Numbered from the stretch's first letter, positions 1 through 12,586 are shown. The stretch: 48,300 nucleotides of DNA from Gnetum montanum (GCA_015680685.1 MNCI01030955.1:329398-377697); one strand, 5' to 3'. Notes: generated by a model not told the origin, from the sequence alone. Program-made: numbers and translations.

Positions 1-3
1 GTT

Positions 4-224
4 GAAGAACAAGAGTTCTGTACCTTATTTTTCCTAAGGATGGGTTTTCTGAAAAAATAAATTCCATGAATTAGTGTATGCTCTCACTATCGGCCGAATT
101 TATGCTCAAAAATCTCCCACATCAACAAATTTGGCCGAGGGTGAGAGCATACACTAATTCATGGAATTTATTTTTTCAGAAAACCCATCCTTAGGAAAAA
201 CAAGGTACAGAACTCTTGTTCTTC
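4..224. repeat. Near-perfect foldback (long hairpin)
   Basis: The 84-base arm at 4-87 is the reverse complement of 141-224 with a single difference (an A/G change that still allows G:U pairing in RNA). Pairing resumes with one mismatch around 91-101 and 128-138, leaving a loop of about 25 bases. No coding potential is seen. It could be a foldback MITE, a recent inverted duplication or the precursor of small RNAs. The left arm starts 3 bases from the window edge, so the true outer limit is unknown. The 19-base outer motif of the right arm is repeated directly at about 258-276. Confidence 0.9.
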
Positions 225-3200
225 GTCCAGAAGGCATGAAAATTTGGGTTTTTAAATCTTGTTCTTCGTCCAGAAGTCTTGAAATTTTTTACTCAAAGAA
301 CTTTTTACTTGTAATCTTATAAGATTCTATCGGCCAATTTATAGATATATATTATAAATATATATAACTAAGCTAGTTTAATAAATAATCCTTTGATATT
401 AACAATATGTAACAAAGTAATTCTACATCACTCATGAAAATGATGCAAAAAATAACATGATTTAAGATGTAAAAAAGAACAAATGAAAGCCAACATTAGT
501 TCATAGTCATATCAATGGTCATACAAGTTAAAAGATTGAAAACTCAAAATCTTAGTTAACTCGTATGGATGTCAAAAATATACCTAGATGTACTTGTTCA
601 CTATGGCCTTGAAAACTATAGCAACATTAATATATACAAGGATTTGGATTTCTTATGGGATTTTGATTCCCTATATAAAGTCCTTGATTTTGTTATTCTT
701 CTCATTATTATTAGCACATCTTAAACTCAATGTTTCTATGCTTGTAGAAATATCTTGATTACTACTAAGCAATCTTATTTTTATTGTAGTAAAGGAAAGA
801 AGTTTAGAACTAATTGTAAGCAATGAAACAAAACAAAAAATCAACAATTTAGGAGGAACCCCAACTATATTTTAGGTTCATGGGCCTGAAAAGCTAGCAT
901 AGATGTTAATGATAGCCTATGAATACTTATTTAAAATAGAGATTTATTGTTTCACTATGCTATTATCTCCGAATAAGGAAACTTGTCTCTTCATTCCATG
1001 AAGGGTAAACTCTTAAAATATAAGTTTAAGGCCATGTCATTAGTTAAAAAATCATTATTATAGTGAATGTAGTCATGGAAAGTGCTTCAAAGATAACATA
1101 TTTTCAACATAGGAAAATGATAGTGTTATCGAATTGTAAGCTTTTTATATTTAACCAATTTTTATGCTAATTGTATACTTGTTTTATTCTTTTAAGTTAA
1201 AATGAATTTTTGATTGTTTAACTTAACTAACACTACCAAATAAAATTATATTTTGTGTGTCAAGATGTTGCATTGCCATCTGTTTCAATAAAGACCTATT
1301 TCGTTTACATCATATTAAGAAAGATTTCTTGAAGAGGAAAATTATAGCTTTATCAAGCATTTCTTAATTAGCATAAATAAGGATCTTGTAGGTGCCCCAA
1401 CCATTTAGGAAGACATTGTATAATCTAATCCTCAAGTACAAATTTTCATAATCAAGTGATGTGAGCATACAGAAAAATTACCCAAATTACAAAGTGAAAC
1501 TATAGAAGCTTCATATTATTTTTCACAATAAAGTATTTCTATATTGATAATTGTATAAGTCTAAAATCAATTATGAGTAGATAGATTCATGATTAGCATT
1601 ATTGTAAAGATAAAATACATAAGTGTGCTTAGAGTTTATAATAAAAAATTATTGAGCAGTAGCATTTTTATATCATTTAATTTAACTAATAAAAATAAAT
1701 GTCTTACGTTTTCAACATGTACTTGTTATTCAATTTCAATAAAACATGTATCAAGGAAAAGTTATATTAAGTAAATGAACAAGTAACTATGCATTATTAT
1801 TAACATTTTTACATGTAAAGTTTCAAACTTTCTTTATAACTATAACAATTCACATGTAGATGATTTGAAATGAGAATAAAACATTGTTTTTTATTGGAAT
1901 GGACTAGTATTTTGTTTATTGGCACTTTGCATTATGTTGAGTGCTAGAATTTTAGAATCTCTTATCCTAAATGTATAGATTCTACAAGCTTAAACTTTGT
2001 ATTTTTCTTACATGTAGACTAAATCTAGATGTTTTGTTTAAGTAAATAAATAGTATTTTATGTTTTCAAAGCTCATATATGTTTATTTATTTATCAAATT
2101 CCTAACCTCATTAAAGCTACATTTTAGATTCATGTGTGAGATAGTAACATGATTTTGTATTTTCTATATTTATAATAAAGTAACAAAATTTTCAAATCTA
2201 CTAATAGTTAAGATTTCTTATAATGGAATAAAAGGACTTATAGTATTTACATTTTTTGTTTTGAGCTCATCCAATATAAGAAACCTCTAATGAAGCAAGG
2301 TTAGTAATACCATTATCAATTAGGGTTTAACTCCAATGATATTATTGAAGAATTAAGAAAATTATTACTTTCCAAATATATGACAATAATGATTTCAAAC
2401 ATTCTCATAGTAATTGCTCCTACTGCCACATCTATTGTATATTAATCTCTTAAGGCTAAAAGATGCAAAGATTGCAAGATATTACAAGCATCATGCTAAT
2501 TTAAAAATGTGATGAACAAATTCAAATGATACTAACATTCTTTTTCTTTCACTCTTAACAACTTTAATAAATCTTGTCTAGTTTCTGGAAGTGAAATCAC
2601 TTTCTCAAGTAGAGTTAATAGGCTTTTAAAAAAGCTTTATTCTACTAGTGAAAAATAAGAGCTTTAACTACCAAAAAATGTGAATATAAATTTAATAGGA
2701 ATAATTAAATAATCCAAACTTCTATAATTAAACACTCAAGAGTTCTAGTAAATAGTAAAATATTTCAAGTCATATCTTCAAATTACTAACATGCTTAGTT
2801 GTAGCATAGATTGAAAATATATTTATGAATATTAAATACCTTTTAAAAAATATCTTTTCTTTATCTAGTAAAAATTTTGAGATAATCTTCTATTCCTTTT
2901 ATAAATTTTGTTTCCTTTGAAACAACTAAGATATGCCTAGAATGCAAGCATAAAAAAATTTTTAAAAATACATTACAAGAAATAACAAGATGCTTTGAAA
3001 GATCTTATAAAAATAGAATAATTAAGATCCTTTTCTCAAAAGTCTTCAACATGCTACACTGAATCAAAGTTTACTACATATTCTAGATTTTACATTGCAT
3101 CTAAAGCAAAAAAATCATCTTCTTGTTCAAGCAAGACACCCTAATCTACAAAAAAAAATGCATATGATCAAAAGTACAAAATCTTAAATTTCCTAGTTTC

Positions 3201-3392
3201 TAAATATAGAACTTCAATTGCTAAAACTATATCATTTTACAATGCGTAAGAAACACTTCAGCTTAGAAATGTATATGTCAATTTGGAAATGCTTTTTATA
3301 AATGATGCTAATTTATAAACACTTTTTTTAGATGATGTCCAATCTGATGGATATGAAAGAATCTATAAATGCCAAAAAAAATCAAAATAAAA
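225..3392. other. AT-rich intergenic DNA, no gene seen
   Basis: This stretch is strongly AT-rich with stop codons in all frames and only short chance ORFs (for example 1589-1774). No transposon domain, RNA gene or simple repeat of note was recognised. It is probably old decayed repeat DNA. Shortly after the foldback (around 327-343) a second copy of a motif from the hairpin, reading ATCGGCC then AATTTAT, recurs. Confidence 0.5.
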
Positions 3393-3545
3393 TGAGGTGT
3401 TAGCCTAGTAGTAAAATACTTGATTTGGAAGCTCCAAGTCATGGGTTTGATTCCAATGGGTAATGTTGATGTTATTAAGTTCTAATTGGACTATATATCT
3501 TGGGGTCTACCTATGTTCACTTATTTTAGGTTCTAACATCCCCAA
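3393..3545 (+). mobile_element. Candidate tRNA-derived SINE
   Basis: A box A-like sequence (TTAGCCTAGTAG at about 3400-3411) is followed about 30 bases later by a box B-like sequence (GGGTTTGATTCC at 3443-3454). This is the internal RNA polymerase III promoter layout of tRNAs. There is no matching 3' acceptor stem, and the sequence runs on into a non-tRNA body ending near a C-rich stretch at 3540, then A-rich DNA. That is the architecture of a plant SINE rather than a functional tRNA gene. The family is not identified, the 3' end is approximate and no target duplication was established. Confidence 0.5.
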
Positions 3546-5099
3546 AACAAAATCAAAATCATACCCACAACCCACAAGCTTGCTTATTAAATTTCTATTA
3601 GTTTTGACATCATACATACTAGAATATGTACATCATGTTTAAGAGGTCTTTTTTTTTTGGAATTTAGGCATTTAGCTAAATATTATATGGTCATGAATTG
3701 AGCTTACATTTTCAAGGGTACTAAGTATATGACCTACCACTAGATTTAAACCTCCCAAAGCACCATGAAGACTAGAAAATAATAGTCTTTGAAAATATTT
3801 AAAACATACAAAAATTGTTGATGTGTCCAGCACAATTGAAAATGAGACGAAGGATTGAACTGTTTAATGTAAGAATTATGAGTAGTTAGCAATTGCTCAA
3901 AACATTTATTGCATAGTATTGCTCTTAAGCTCAAAACATGCTTTGGATTATTTTGACATTTCTATGAGAAACTACCTTGCTATAAGAGATTTGCTCCAAG
4001 CCTCCATAAATTTTCTTGTTTGAACTAGTTTAAAATTTAGTGTATATATGAATGCCCCTAAGAATTGAAATAAAAATTACTTAAAATTAGGCAAAGCAAT
4101 TTTCACCTTCTTTACATGAGTTGGGTTAGAGTTTGGAACTTGCAACTCATCCATGATGCCTACAAATTTTTTTAAAATGATATTTAAACATACTAATAGT
4201 TAAAGACTGTTTTTAGATATACTAAGATTGGTTCAGTTTTGGTGTCAAAGAAGACTTATGTCTAATCCTTGTATCTATGTTTGTTGAAAGAGATCTTTTG
4301 AGAAGACTTATGTCTAATCCTTGTATCTATGTTTGTTGAAAGAGATCTTTTGAGTTGGGTCTGCATTTTTGGAAGCTTTGCATTTTCAAACAACTTTGAA
4401 TTACATTTATGAGATTGGCTTTACCTTGCTTTTCTTTAAAAATTTTCCTTGCCAATCTGAATGAAAATAATTCCGTAAGATAATAAAAAATGAATAATAT
4501 AATGATTCACATTTCAATGAATAAAAAACTTATATATAACAAATTGCACTAGATATTTTCGTTAGGTATAGTACTATAGTTAGGGGTAGGCGTCTATGCT
4601 TCGAACAACTTTAATTGTACTGGCAGTTTCTCGATGTGATTGGAAGAGTATTCTCTGTGCTGCAAGTAATCGTAGGAGGGCATTCTGTCTGATACAACAG
4701 CGCTGTACGTATGCTCTGTCCCTGCAACGCATACCAAAATGAGCAAAAGAAAATTAAAAGAAAAAATAAAAGTTAGAACGGGTATTCAAGGGATGAAGAT
4801 TTATTTACAGAAATAACTTCAATGAGAATGGAGTCCATTCCACCAGTTAATATTGTTGCACCTGAGCAGCAAGATGGAAAATTTTTTAACCCTAACCACA
4901 GTAAGGAATCAATGGTGAAAAATGATAATAGACTACTATTGTGAAAGGTCTGTGTAGTTCTCTTCCATGGTGATTTTCACCTATGATGCCTTTTAACTAC
5001 TAAGGCAAACAGACCGGCTATTTATAAAAAAAAATGGTATCGATGACATAGCATGTACCATACCATGGGACATGGGATATGATGTGTGCCATTGGCACA
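3546..5099. other. AT-rich intergenic DNA
   Basis: No gene is visible. The stretch contains the 52-bp tandem duplication annotated separately. From about 4560 there is a less AT-rich patch (4570-5100) that leads into the copia fragment and may be further decayed element sequence. No domain could be recognised in it. Confidence 0.4.
4249..4352. repeat. Perfect 52-bp tandem duplication
   Basis: The 52 bases at 4249-4300 are repeated without change at 4301-4352. Each unit begins AGAAGACTTATG and ends GATCTTTTG. The lack of differences in otherwise decaying AT-rich DNA points to a recent local duplication. An assembly artefact is also possible. Confidence 0.95.
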
Positions 5100-5440
5100 T
5101 GGAAGGAAAAGTCGCAATTATTGCATTATCCTTAGTTAAAGAACTAAAGTATTTATTTGGTGGAGGAGCATGTTATCAAGGAATTTATCTTTAAAAGATA
5201 AAAAATCATTCAAATTACTATGTAATAATAAGAGTGCTAGTGCAATGATAAAAAAATTGTTTCATTCAAAAAGCAAATATATTGAATGGATGCTAAATTT
5301 TATTAGAAATTTGGTTGAAATAAGGTGAGTTGCATTGATATATATACACGTAAAAAACAAAAAAAAACTATAGATACATTTACAAAACAATTACTTAACG
5401 TCAAATTTAAAGTTAAATTTATATCCACTTGAGATTCGAA
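5100..5440 (+). pseudogene. Decayed Ty1/copia RNase H fragment
   Basis: Translated in two + frames, this stretch resembles the C-terminal RNase H of plant copia polyproteins. A segment reading LVKELKYLFGG is followed, after a frame change and stop, by LCNNKSASAMIKK, corresponding to the family's (Y/F)CDN(Q/K)SA motif. Next come KSKYIEWMLNFIRN, matching the K-HI-(D/E)--HFIRE block, and a degenerate IYIHVKNKK, matching the Y--T--Q-AD block. The catalytic Asp of CDN is Asn here and several stops are present, so it is inactive. The following 150 bases may include a remnant of the 3' LTR, but no boundary was found. No gag, integrase or RT was seen upstream. Confidence 0.65.
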
Positions 5441-6126
5441 GGAAAATGAAAGTTAACGGTCAAGAAATTGTATATTTGTAATCAATTATGAAAGTTGAAT
5501 GAATAATGAAGTGTCACCCTCTAATTACAGTGATTGTTATTGTTAGAGTTTGTTATTATTACGTGAAATGTTATAAAAAAACAAAAGGATGCAATCCAGC
5601 CGTGCAGCAAGTTCTATAAAATAATAAAATTCTTACTTTTCTTCCTCTGCCATTTTTGAATTCTTTACGGTTCTCGTCTTTTAGTTCCTCTCTCTATTTG
5701 TTCGAGAGTAAAATAACTAAAACAGGTAAGAAGATACAAGATCATGTTGTTTTCAGAATTAATAACCTTTGCATGTGTTTTGAAAACCTTAGCATTTTTG
5801 TCTTTTCTATAAACCTCGACAACCCAAGGAAGCAATTACATTTGAAAAAGATAGTGACAACAACGAGCTGAGTTAGTTACATGGGTTCTTTCTACGAAAG
5901 CTTCCTCCCCAACATTTCATACGGATACCTGCCCATACTTGAGCGCAAGCGCCTCTTTTTGCCACGCACCGACCCACCCACCCACCCATTCATGAACATA
6001 ATTGCTGACACTTGTAATGTACCCAAATCCTGCGGCAACATCACGTGCCCACTGCCCAAGCGCAATGAGCAACAGCCAATACCCAAATCCCTCAACCATG
6101 GCCAAAACGCAATAGACAATACGCCA

Positions 6127-6564
6127 TGGGCAATGGGCAATGGGCAATGGCCAGATACACGCACCTCGCATTGGCAGCTCAGCATCTGCGTAGGGAAAGT
6201 TTCTTGCGCGCACGTCACGGCTGTTTCTTTCTTTCTTTCTTTCTTTCTTGTTGCTGCTAATGTTGTAATGCGCGGCACTTTGCTGAAAACCAACATGTTT
6301 TCTTTTCACGCCATTCATTCAGCGATTGACTGAGTAACTGATTGATGCTACAATACCTTTATGGTGTATTCTCCTCTCCTTCCCATCCCATCCCATCCCA
6401 GCCCAGCCAAAACGTAAACGCAAGGACACGGTCACTGTCACGGTGGATGCTCATGTTGTTACTGGGCAGCAGCAATAGCAATAGCACTAGCACTAGCAGC
6501 AGCAGCAGTATCAAGAGTGAGGAGGAGGAGGAGGAGGAGGAGGCTGGCTGTCTGTCTGTCTGTC
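6127..6564. repeat. Cluster of microsatellites
   Basis: Several short tandem repeats lie within 440 bases: GGGCAAT units (6127-6151), TTTC units (6223-6249), CCCAT/CCCAG units (6381-6408), AGCAAT/AGCACT/AGC units (about 6470-6509), GAG units (6518-6543) and TGTC units (6549-6564). They generate the apparent Glu-rich and Ser-rich ORFs here. Confidence 0.9.
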
Positions 6565-9500
6565 ACGATGGGCATCCATGCATGCTGCTGTTTGTACGTA
6601 CACGCAGTCGCTCGTTTTTTGCGGCGGTTAGCTGCCATTCAGGGATAAAATTTGCACGGGGGGTGCCTTCCAAGAAGGTTTTTATCCTTCAATAAAGGGT
6701 TTCTTTAAAAGTCTCTGTCTGCAAATTAAAAGTTAAAGGCTTTAACACATTAATTATTGTTCATCTAAAAAAGGGCGCATTTTGCGGCACCTTGTATAAG
6801 AAAGGCTCATTTTCTGAATATCGATAGGTAAAAACGGTAGCTGTTAAATAAATTAATAAATTCATATATTTTAATATTAAGTTAAGAGTGGATGGCATGG
6901 ATTTGACAGTGAGACCTTAAAATTTACTTTATATTAATGATATTTATCTTAATAGAAATCATTGTAATAGAAGGATATTTTTCAGAATAGATAACCCAGC
7001 CTTGCTCATCAAAATCAAACCCAAAGCTTTTAAATTAAAAATCTTACCAGCAAACTAACATCTCATTGTTTAACATTGAGATTTGAATTTGAAAGAGGAG
7101 AAATATTTACAGGGTGCTCCACTTCCTCCAAATTTAACCCATTGCCATGGATGCCAGAATAGGCATCAGCATAGGCGTCAGAGAGAATGTCTCAGCCAAC
7201 CTTACAAAGAGAAAAAGCCAGGGCTATGGTCACACCCGCATACGCATGCCTTGCTTGTGTCCTGGACTCGTATACGATGCACTTCGTTCGAACCAGAACT
7301 ACGGTCTACAGTACATGGAGAGTGCCTTGGCCCAATGCCAGCGCGACCACCAACCAACACGTGGCGACGCTTTGATAGCAGCCCAGCCCAGCCCAGCGCT
7401 TCGTCCCGCAGCCAGCGAAAGCAAAGAAAATAGAAACACCCGATGCACACGTGTCACGTTCATGCTCATGCATCACATCCGGTCATATCAGGCATGTGTG
7501 GCTGCCATCATGTGCGCACCGTCTTGGCATTCAAATTCACATGACCAGCCCAGCTCGTCGCCGAGGCCGTGATTTATAGTTATATACATTTGCATTTGTA
7601 TGTATTGGCATGCATAGTTAACCAATATTCTTTAATGCGTTCGTAATCACGAGTTCACGACCTTACGCTTTATTCTTGTATGGCGTCCCAGAATCTGGAA
7701 ATCCACCTAAAGTCAAGTTCGATGTGGTGGTGGGCGCACGCTCGTGGGCCCCGCGGCTTTTGTACCGGCAGGGCAGGGACGGGACGGAGGGACTCTGGCG
7801 CTGGTGCTAGCTGCTCCCTCTGCCACGTCAAACTCTCTCCTTCTCAGTCCTCGGACGTCACTCAGTGCCACCACGCAGCAGCATCTGGATGGATCATGCT
7901 TTCTTGCTGGGTGCGGTGGGTCCACTCTTTTCTATAACTTCACGTCCTGTCTTGGCGCTGCTGTAGGACCCTACTTTCCGGGTATTTGGACATTTCTACC
8001 TGTCACGTGTCCAATCCCATATTCCCAATGCGTTAACGTCCTAAACTCATGCCCTCTGCACAGGAACGACACGATGCAGAAATGTGTATAAAAGTGCTTC
8101 GCCGGCGTATGAATTTTAAAAAAACATTATGAATGGCAAAAATAGGAAGAGCTCCATTTAGATTTGTAAATAAATAAAAACAAACCGTTACCCTGAGGGC
8201 ACTGCGCTGCTTGTGAACAGGTATCTGCTAAAGGGTTTTGTGACGTGATAAAGCTTCGCTTCATTTCATTTTCTTATATTTAAAAAGATGGATATACCCT
8301 GCTGAGCAGTAACTTCACGCATGCAAGCTGCACACTCCACACTCGGGTGCGTTTTTAAACATGCAATCCGTGAGTATAAAACAAAAAAGTGCAAAGTAGA
8401 TCGATTGGAAGATCGTTATGCTCAAAATGTGATGCAAATGCTGTGAAACCATAATTACCTGAGTGTTGAAGTAGTTAACATTTATAAATTCAAAAGAAAC
8501 TCCAGCATAAACCAAAAACATGCATAAAATTGCAAAAAGTACATTGGAAGGTTTGCAAGACATCCTTTATATTGAAGGCCCGAATGCAACGGCGTTTTGA
8601 AACGCGTTTCGGTTGCTCTGAGGGAAAAAGCGAAACTTTTGTACTCCTTTGCATCTACTTCCGTGCAGGGATGGGGCATGAACTGGCAATTAATATAAGC
8701 ACATTAAGCCGTAGACATGGATTTGTGACTCTCGTGTTTTTAGTACTGGACTACGTGTGGCAGCCGCATTTTAGTCTGCACGTCATAGCTAGTCTAAGAG
8801 CGTAGGCTTACACAATGTGGAAAGTGGAAACTCATCATTCGCCATCAAGATAAATACGAAACGTAAAATGCAGACTTTCAGACTGACAAAACCAAACAAA
8901 GCATAATAATAATAATCGGTCCGTTCCTCCGGTAGTCAATTCGGTGACTGGGAAATGCGTGTGGTGAACTGGCTCTTAGCCGTTGAAAAGGCCAAGACCG
9001 GCAAAGATTAAAGCCTTAATGAACTCAACAATAATTAGCATACCGTTTTCGGAAACAACGTTAGCGCTTTTGAAGGAACGAGAACTTTCCATCATGGCTT
9101 ATCCGGAAGCAGCGAGAATGCATAAGCTTTATAATTTATAGACATTGATTAAGGCATGATGCATGAAAAACATATTCATGAATTAAAATAATTGAAACGC
9201 AGAATTATTCCTTTGTGTTTTTACCCAACTTATTTTCCTTTAAGATCTTTAATGACATTTTATTTAGCATCTATCATTTTGTTGAGGGGAAAGGAAGCTA
9301 GGATGATGATGAGAATTGTATTTAATAGCATGGTATTGTACTTTTTCTATTTGCTGAAAATCTACGATAAAATAATCATAGTTGGTTGGTTGGAAATTGG
9401 GTTGGGATTCTCCCCCCTAGTTGGCACATGATCTTTCTAATGGTTTGGTTTATGGTTAGCTTCATGATTTGGGTGTTCATCTATTTTGCTAGAGGATCTT

Positions 9501-9601
9501 CTTCCCACCATGATGCTATGATTTGGGGTTCATCCCTCTAGTTATATAAATAACCAAACTTTCCCTTAAAAAATATTTTTAAACTTCTTAAAATCAATAA
9601 T

Positions 9602-9771
9602 CATTACAAATTGAATTTTTAAAAAACACGAATTATCTTTTTTCTACTTTTTAAATACATCTCCACTCTTCTTACCTACACATCTGCATTACAAATTGAA
9701 TTTTAAAAAAACACGAATTATCGTTTTTCTACTTTTTAAATACATCTCCACTCTTCTTACCTATACATCTG
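9602..9771. repeat. 85-bp tandem duplication
   Basis: The unit beginning CATTACAAATTG at 9602 repeats at 9687 with period 85, and its first bases appear again at 9772. The two copies differ at only a few positions. No coding content. Confidence 0.9.
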
Positions 9772-12129
9772 CATTACGAAACCGGATTGCCATCCAAATT
9801 TTAAGACTTCCGCATTTCATCTTTGCTGATTTTAAACCATATTTTACAGCAGAAGAAATCTAGCTTATGAAGATATGATTTGGATTTTTAAAAAACAAAA
9901 AATCCAATATCTGGACCGCTTACCGAAAAACAATTTTACATTTCGCTGTTGTTGAGGAAGGTCTCATCGTACATGGGATTGGCATGATGGATCATTCATA
10001 TGATCCATGCAGAACACATGGCGCTGAAAAAGTCAAAAATATTTATTAAGAGTTGATAAATGCGGAAAACTTTCTCGGCAGAGGACAGAGAACGGCGAGA
10101 TATTAGCAGGTTTTTTTATCAAATGTCAGCCAAGGGCACAGCCTTTCGAATGGCATTCATAAAAATGTTGAAAACGCAATCCCCCGTTTCCTCGGCTGTC
10201 TATTCTTGGCTGTGCTCCTCAAATTCATGTTCTAAAGTTGGTAACACTACACTCCCCAGTCCCCGGATTCCGGCTGCTGCTTCGTGCATCCATTCGCAGA
10301 GACATTGCCAGTCTAACAATTTATTTCTAGCACAAAAGACCATAAATAAATACGGCACTTCAGTTACAATTTCTTTATCAATTTTTTTACGATAGCATGG
10401 AAAAAGAGAACCGTTCCAATGTATTTTATATCAAAGTTTGACTTGCAAAAGCTGCGAAAAACGCAAGTTAGCGATAACATTGTCCTCGATTTTTTTAAAA
10501 TTATATATTTACACCCTGAAGATGAAAAGACAACCAGAATGGATAAAGTTCTTTCAACTAACAAAAGCAGAACAATAATACAATATTGCAAAACGTTTAA
10601 AAGCAATGAATCTCTAATGGAACATGAAGAAATTTCTTATAGCTGAATGCTGAGAAATTTCCAATGACCATCGCAGTACCATGGCCAGTTGATATACGTT
10701 GGAAACCTAAAATTTATCCAAAAAATAAACAAAACCCTAAGGGTTAACACGCTTTAAGTGTCGCAAGGAGTCGTGCAACAGCAGCATATGCATCTATATT
10801 CTATACGTATCTAGACATTTGCGTGTACTGGAACACACTCTTAAAAGATGTGGCAAAGGCGTGCCATAGATAATTGTTGCTTCCGTCCAATCCATTACCC
10901 TCCAGTCTCTCCTCTCCACCAATCCAATCCTGGACAGAAGAAGGACATGGAATGCAAATATGCAAATTGTGCATGAAGACAAGAAGAGCAACGCATCATG
11001 GAATAATGCCACTTATACATCGTGATTCTCCAACAAACTTGGATTGGCTGCGCAGCAGCAGCGTGAAGGAACGGACATGCAAGCTTTCAAAATTATCACA
11101 AGGCCAAAACCATTGCTCTTGAACAAGAGCAGCAGATGAAGATAAGGTTGCGAAAAACAACCTCGCTAGCAAACAACACTTTATTTAAAGGAGGTTAGGT
11201 TTATCGTACGAAGTGATAAATTTCCAAACGACATCGCTTTCCCCGTCTCATACTTTTCAACTAATATTCGGATGCTTTTGACCGCGCAGGCCGATAATCC
11301 CAGAAAACACGATATAAATATATTTCCGGAAATCAATACTTACGAAGATTCAAGAACAAAAAAACATCGTCTTGCGTGAAAGAGACGGTTCTAGGTCGGG
11401 CTCGGGAACCAGAAAGCATCACCGCGAATAGAAATTCAAAAGCCAAATTGACATAGACTTTGGGCGTCATTCCACGACATACTATATTGAGCGCCGCCTG
11501 CAACAGGCTCTGCAAATTTGGGACTCAAGCATTCAAGTGTTACCATATAATGACTGGGCGCCTGGCCTGCCTCGCTTGTGCCTGTACCATAATTGACAGG
11601 CTGGTTAACAAATCCCCACAGGAGGTTGAACTACTGTACATTTTAAAACTTCATTAGAAAAATAGTTTGTAAGGGATGTTTTAAAAATTACATTTTTAAT
11701 GTTTAAAATTTTGGATTGTTTTTTACAAGTAAGATGCCCTCTTACCGGCATTGACTACTTCAAATTTGAACCTTAGACCCATATATAATAAAGTTAAGCT
11801 TGGCAATTTGGCATGCCATGCCACGCCCGTCCCTCGCTCGTAATTCCGTCACGCGACAAAAATAATTACGATCATGCTCATACTGATAAGTTCCATTTAA
11901 TTCCGAAACTGGCAAGTCTGGTTTCGTAACAAACTAAACGAGACCGTTTTATTATTGAATTGGGTTAAGTTCGTGTTTCCTTACACCGAGCTGTCTGTGA
12001 CCTTGCCTACACTCACAACGTTGTTAATTGTTGTTTAGACGTAGCAAGTGGTGGAGCATTCATGGTTCATCTATTCATTTACGTATTCCCGGGTTTAGCA
12101 GGACCAGCGTGTTTCCCGGACAGTTCGGC

Positions 12130-12244
12130 CACGTGGCAACCACAGAGTCGTCGTGACGTAAGCAACGGGACTCGGCCCATGTGCCCTTGTAGGTAACCTA
12201 GGGCGAGTGTGGAGTCAAAGTGGCAAAGGCAGGTGCCACGTCTG
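12130..12244 (+). promoter_or_regulatory. ACGT-core elements (G-box, TGACGTAA, CCACGTC)
   Basis: Within about 160 bases upstream of the TATA box lie a G-box CCACGTGG (CACGTG at 12130-12135), a TGACGTAA motif (12154-12161) and CCACGTCT (about 12236-12243). These are binding sites for plant bZIP and bHLH factors. Groups of such elements close to a TATA box are typical of ABA-responsive promoters (ABRE). Several HD-Zip I genes in other plants are ABA- or drought-regulated, so such control is plausible here, but it is an inference from motifs. Confidence 0.5.
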
Positions 12245-12290
12245 ATTCGGAGCGGGAGGCGGCGAGAGGATAGTAGATGACGGCGTCCAC

Positions 12291-12297
12291 TATAAAT
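12291..12297 (+). promoter_or_regulatory. TATA box of the HD-Zip I gene
   Basis: TATAAAT sits 296 bases before the annotated start codon, in a GC-richer context and just downstream of the ACGT elements. A transcription start about 25-35 bases further on (near 12320) would give a leader of about 265 bases that contains upstream ATGs. Confidence 0.6.
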
Positions 12298-12408
12298 TCG
12301 TTATGCGCGTAGCGCTAGCAAGCACGGTGTGGCCTTGGCTTTTTTCTTGTTTTGCCGTAGCTCTGCTGCTGCTGCTGCGACCCTCTGCTCATCCTATTCA
12401 CAGATGAA

Positions 12409-12522
12409 ATGATGCGTGTCGCTCCTTATCCCTCTGCTGTGTTTGTTATAATTTTGGTTAATAAATCATCTTTCTTGGTCCAGACACCCAGCGTCAAACA
12501 TTTGATTTCAGCACAGCAGTAG
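12409..12522 (+). CDS. Upstream ORF in the likely 5' leader of the HD-Zip I gene (37 codons)
   Basis: Starting from two consecutive ATG codons, this frame encodes MMRVAPYPSAVFVIILVNKS followed by 17 more residues and ends at TAG, 64 bases before the main ATG. A two-codon ORF (ATG AAA TGA at 12404) overlaps its start. If the TATA box at 12291 is used, ribosomes would meet this ORF first, so it could lower or condition translation of the homeodomain protein. A conserved-peptide uORF is known for Arabidopsis AtHB1, also HD-Zip I, but I cannot say whether this peptide is related. The leader also contains possible splice signals that could remove the ORF. Confidence 0.4.
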   Translation: MMRVAPYPSAVFVIILVNKSSFLVQTPSVKHLISAQQ

Positions 12523-12586
12523 TAGATTTCAGAGGGTCCGTCGTCTTCCGCTGCCTTGCAGCTTAATTAATTAGGCTCTTGTGGTA

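Larger units (their letters stand above)
5441..12120. other. Less AT-rich, apparently low-copy intergenic island upstream of the HD-Zip gene
   Basis: From about 5.9 kb, GC content, CpG-containing words and simple-sequence runs rise sharply compared with the flanks. The longest open frames (5881-6333, 7147-7572, 7744-8091, 10060-10395) overlap others on the opposite strand, are full of simple repeats and match no family known to me, so they are not annotated as genes. CACGTG palindromes occur at 6042, 7358, 7448 and 8004. The stretch could hold distal regulatory DNA or non-coding transcripts, which the sequence cannot settle. Confidence 0.45.

Noticed and set aside
3393-3465. Functional tRNA gene
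   Set aside because: Box A and B are present but no acceptor stem or anticodon arm folds convincingly. A SINE is the better reading.
5500-5880. Possible 3' LTR after the copia RNase H fragment
   Set aside because: Sequence such as TGTTATTGTTAGAG looks LTR-like, but no second copy or boundary exists in the window to support it.
5881-6333. 150-codon ORF on the + strand with a 134-codon ORF opposite
   Set aside because: Built on GGGCAAT and TTTC microsatellites, overlapped by two opposite-strand ORFs, and no recognisable domain. Open frames of this size are expected in the less AT-rich island.
7147-7572. 141-codon ORF on the + strand
   Set aside because: Overlaps three other ORFs in this 400-base stretch, no domain, no homologous feel. 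Probably chance.
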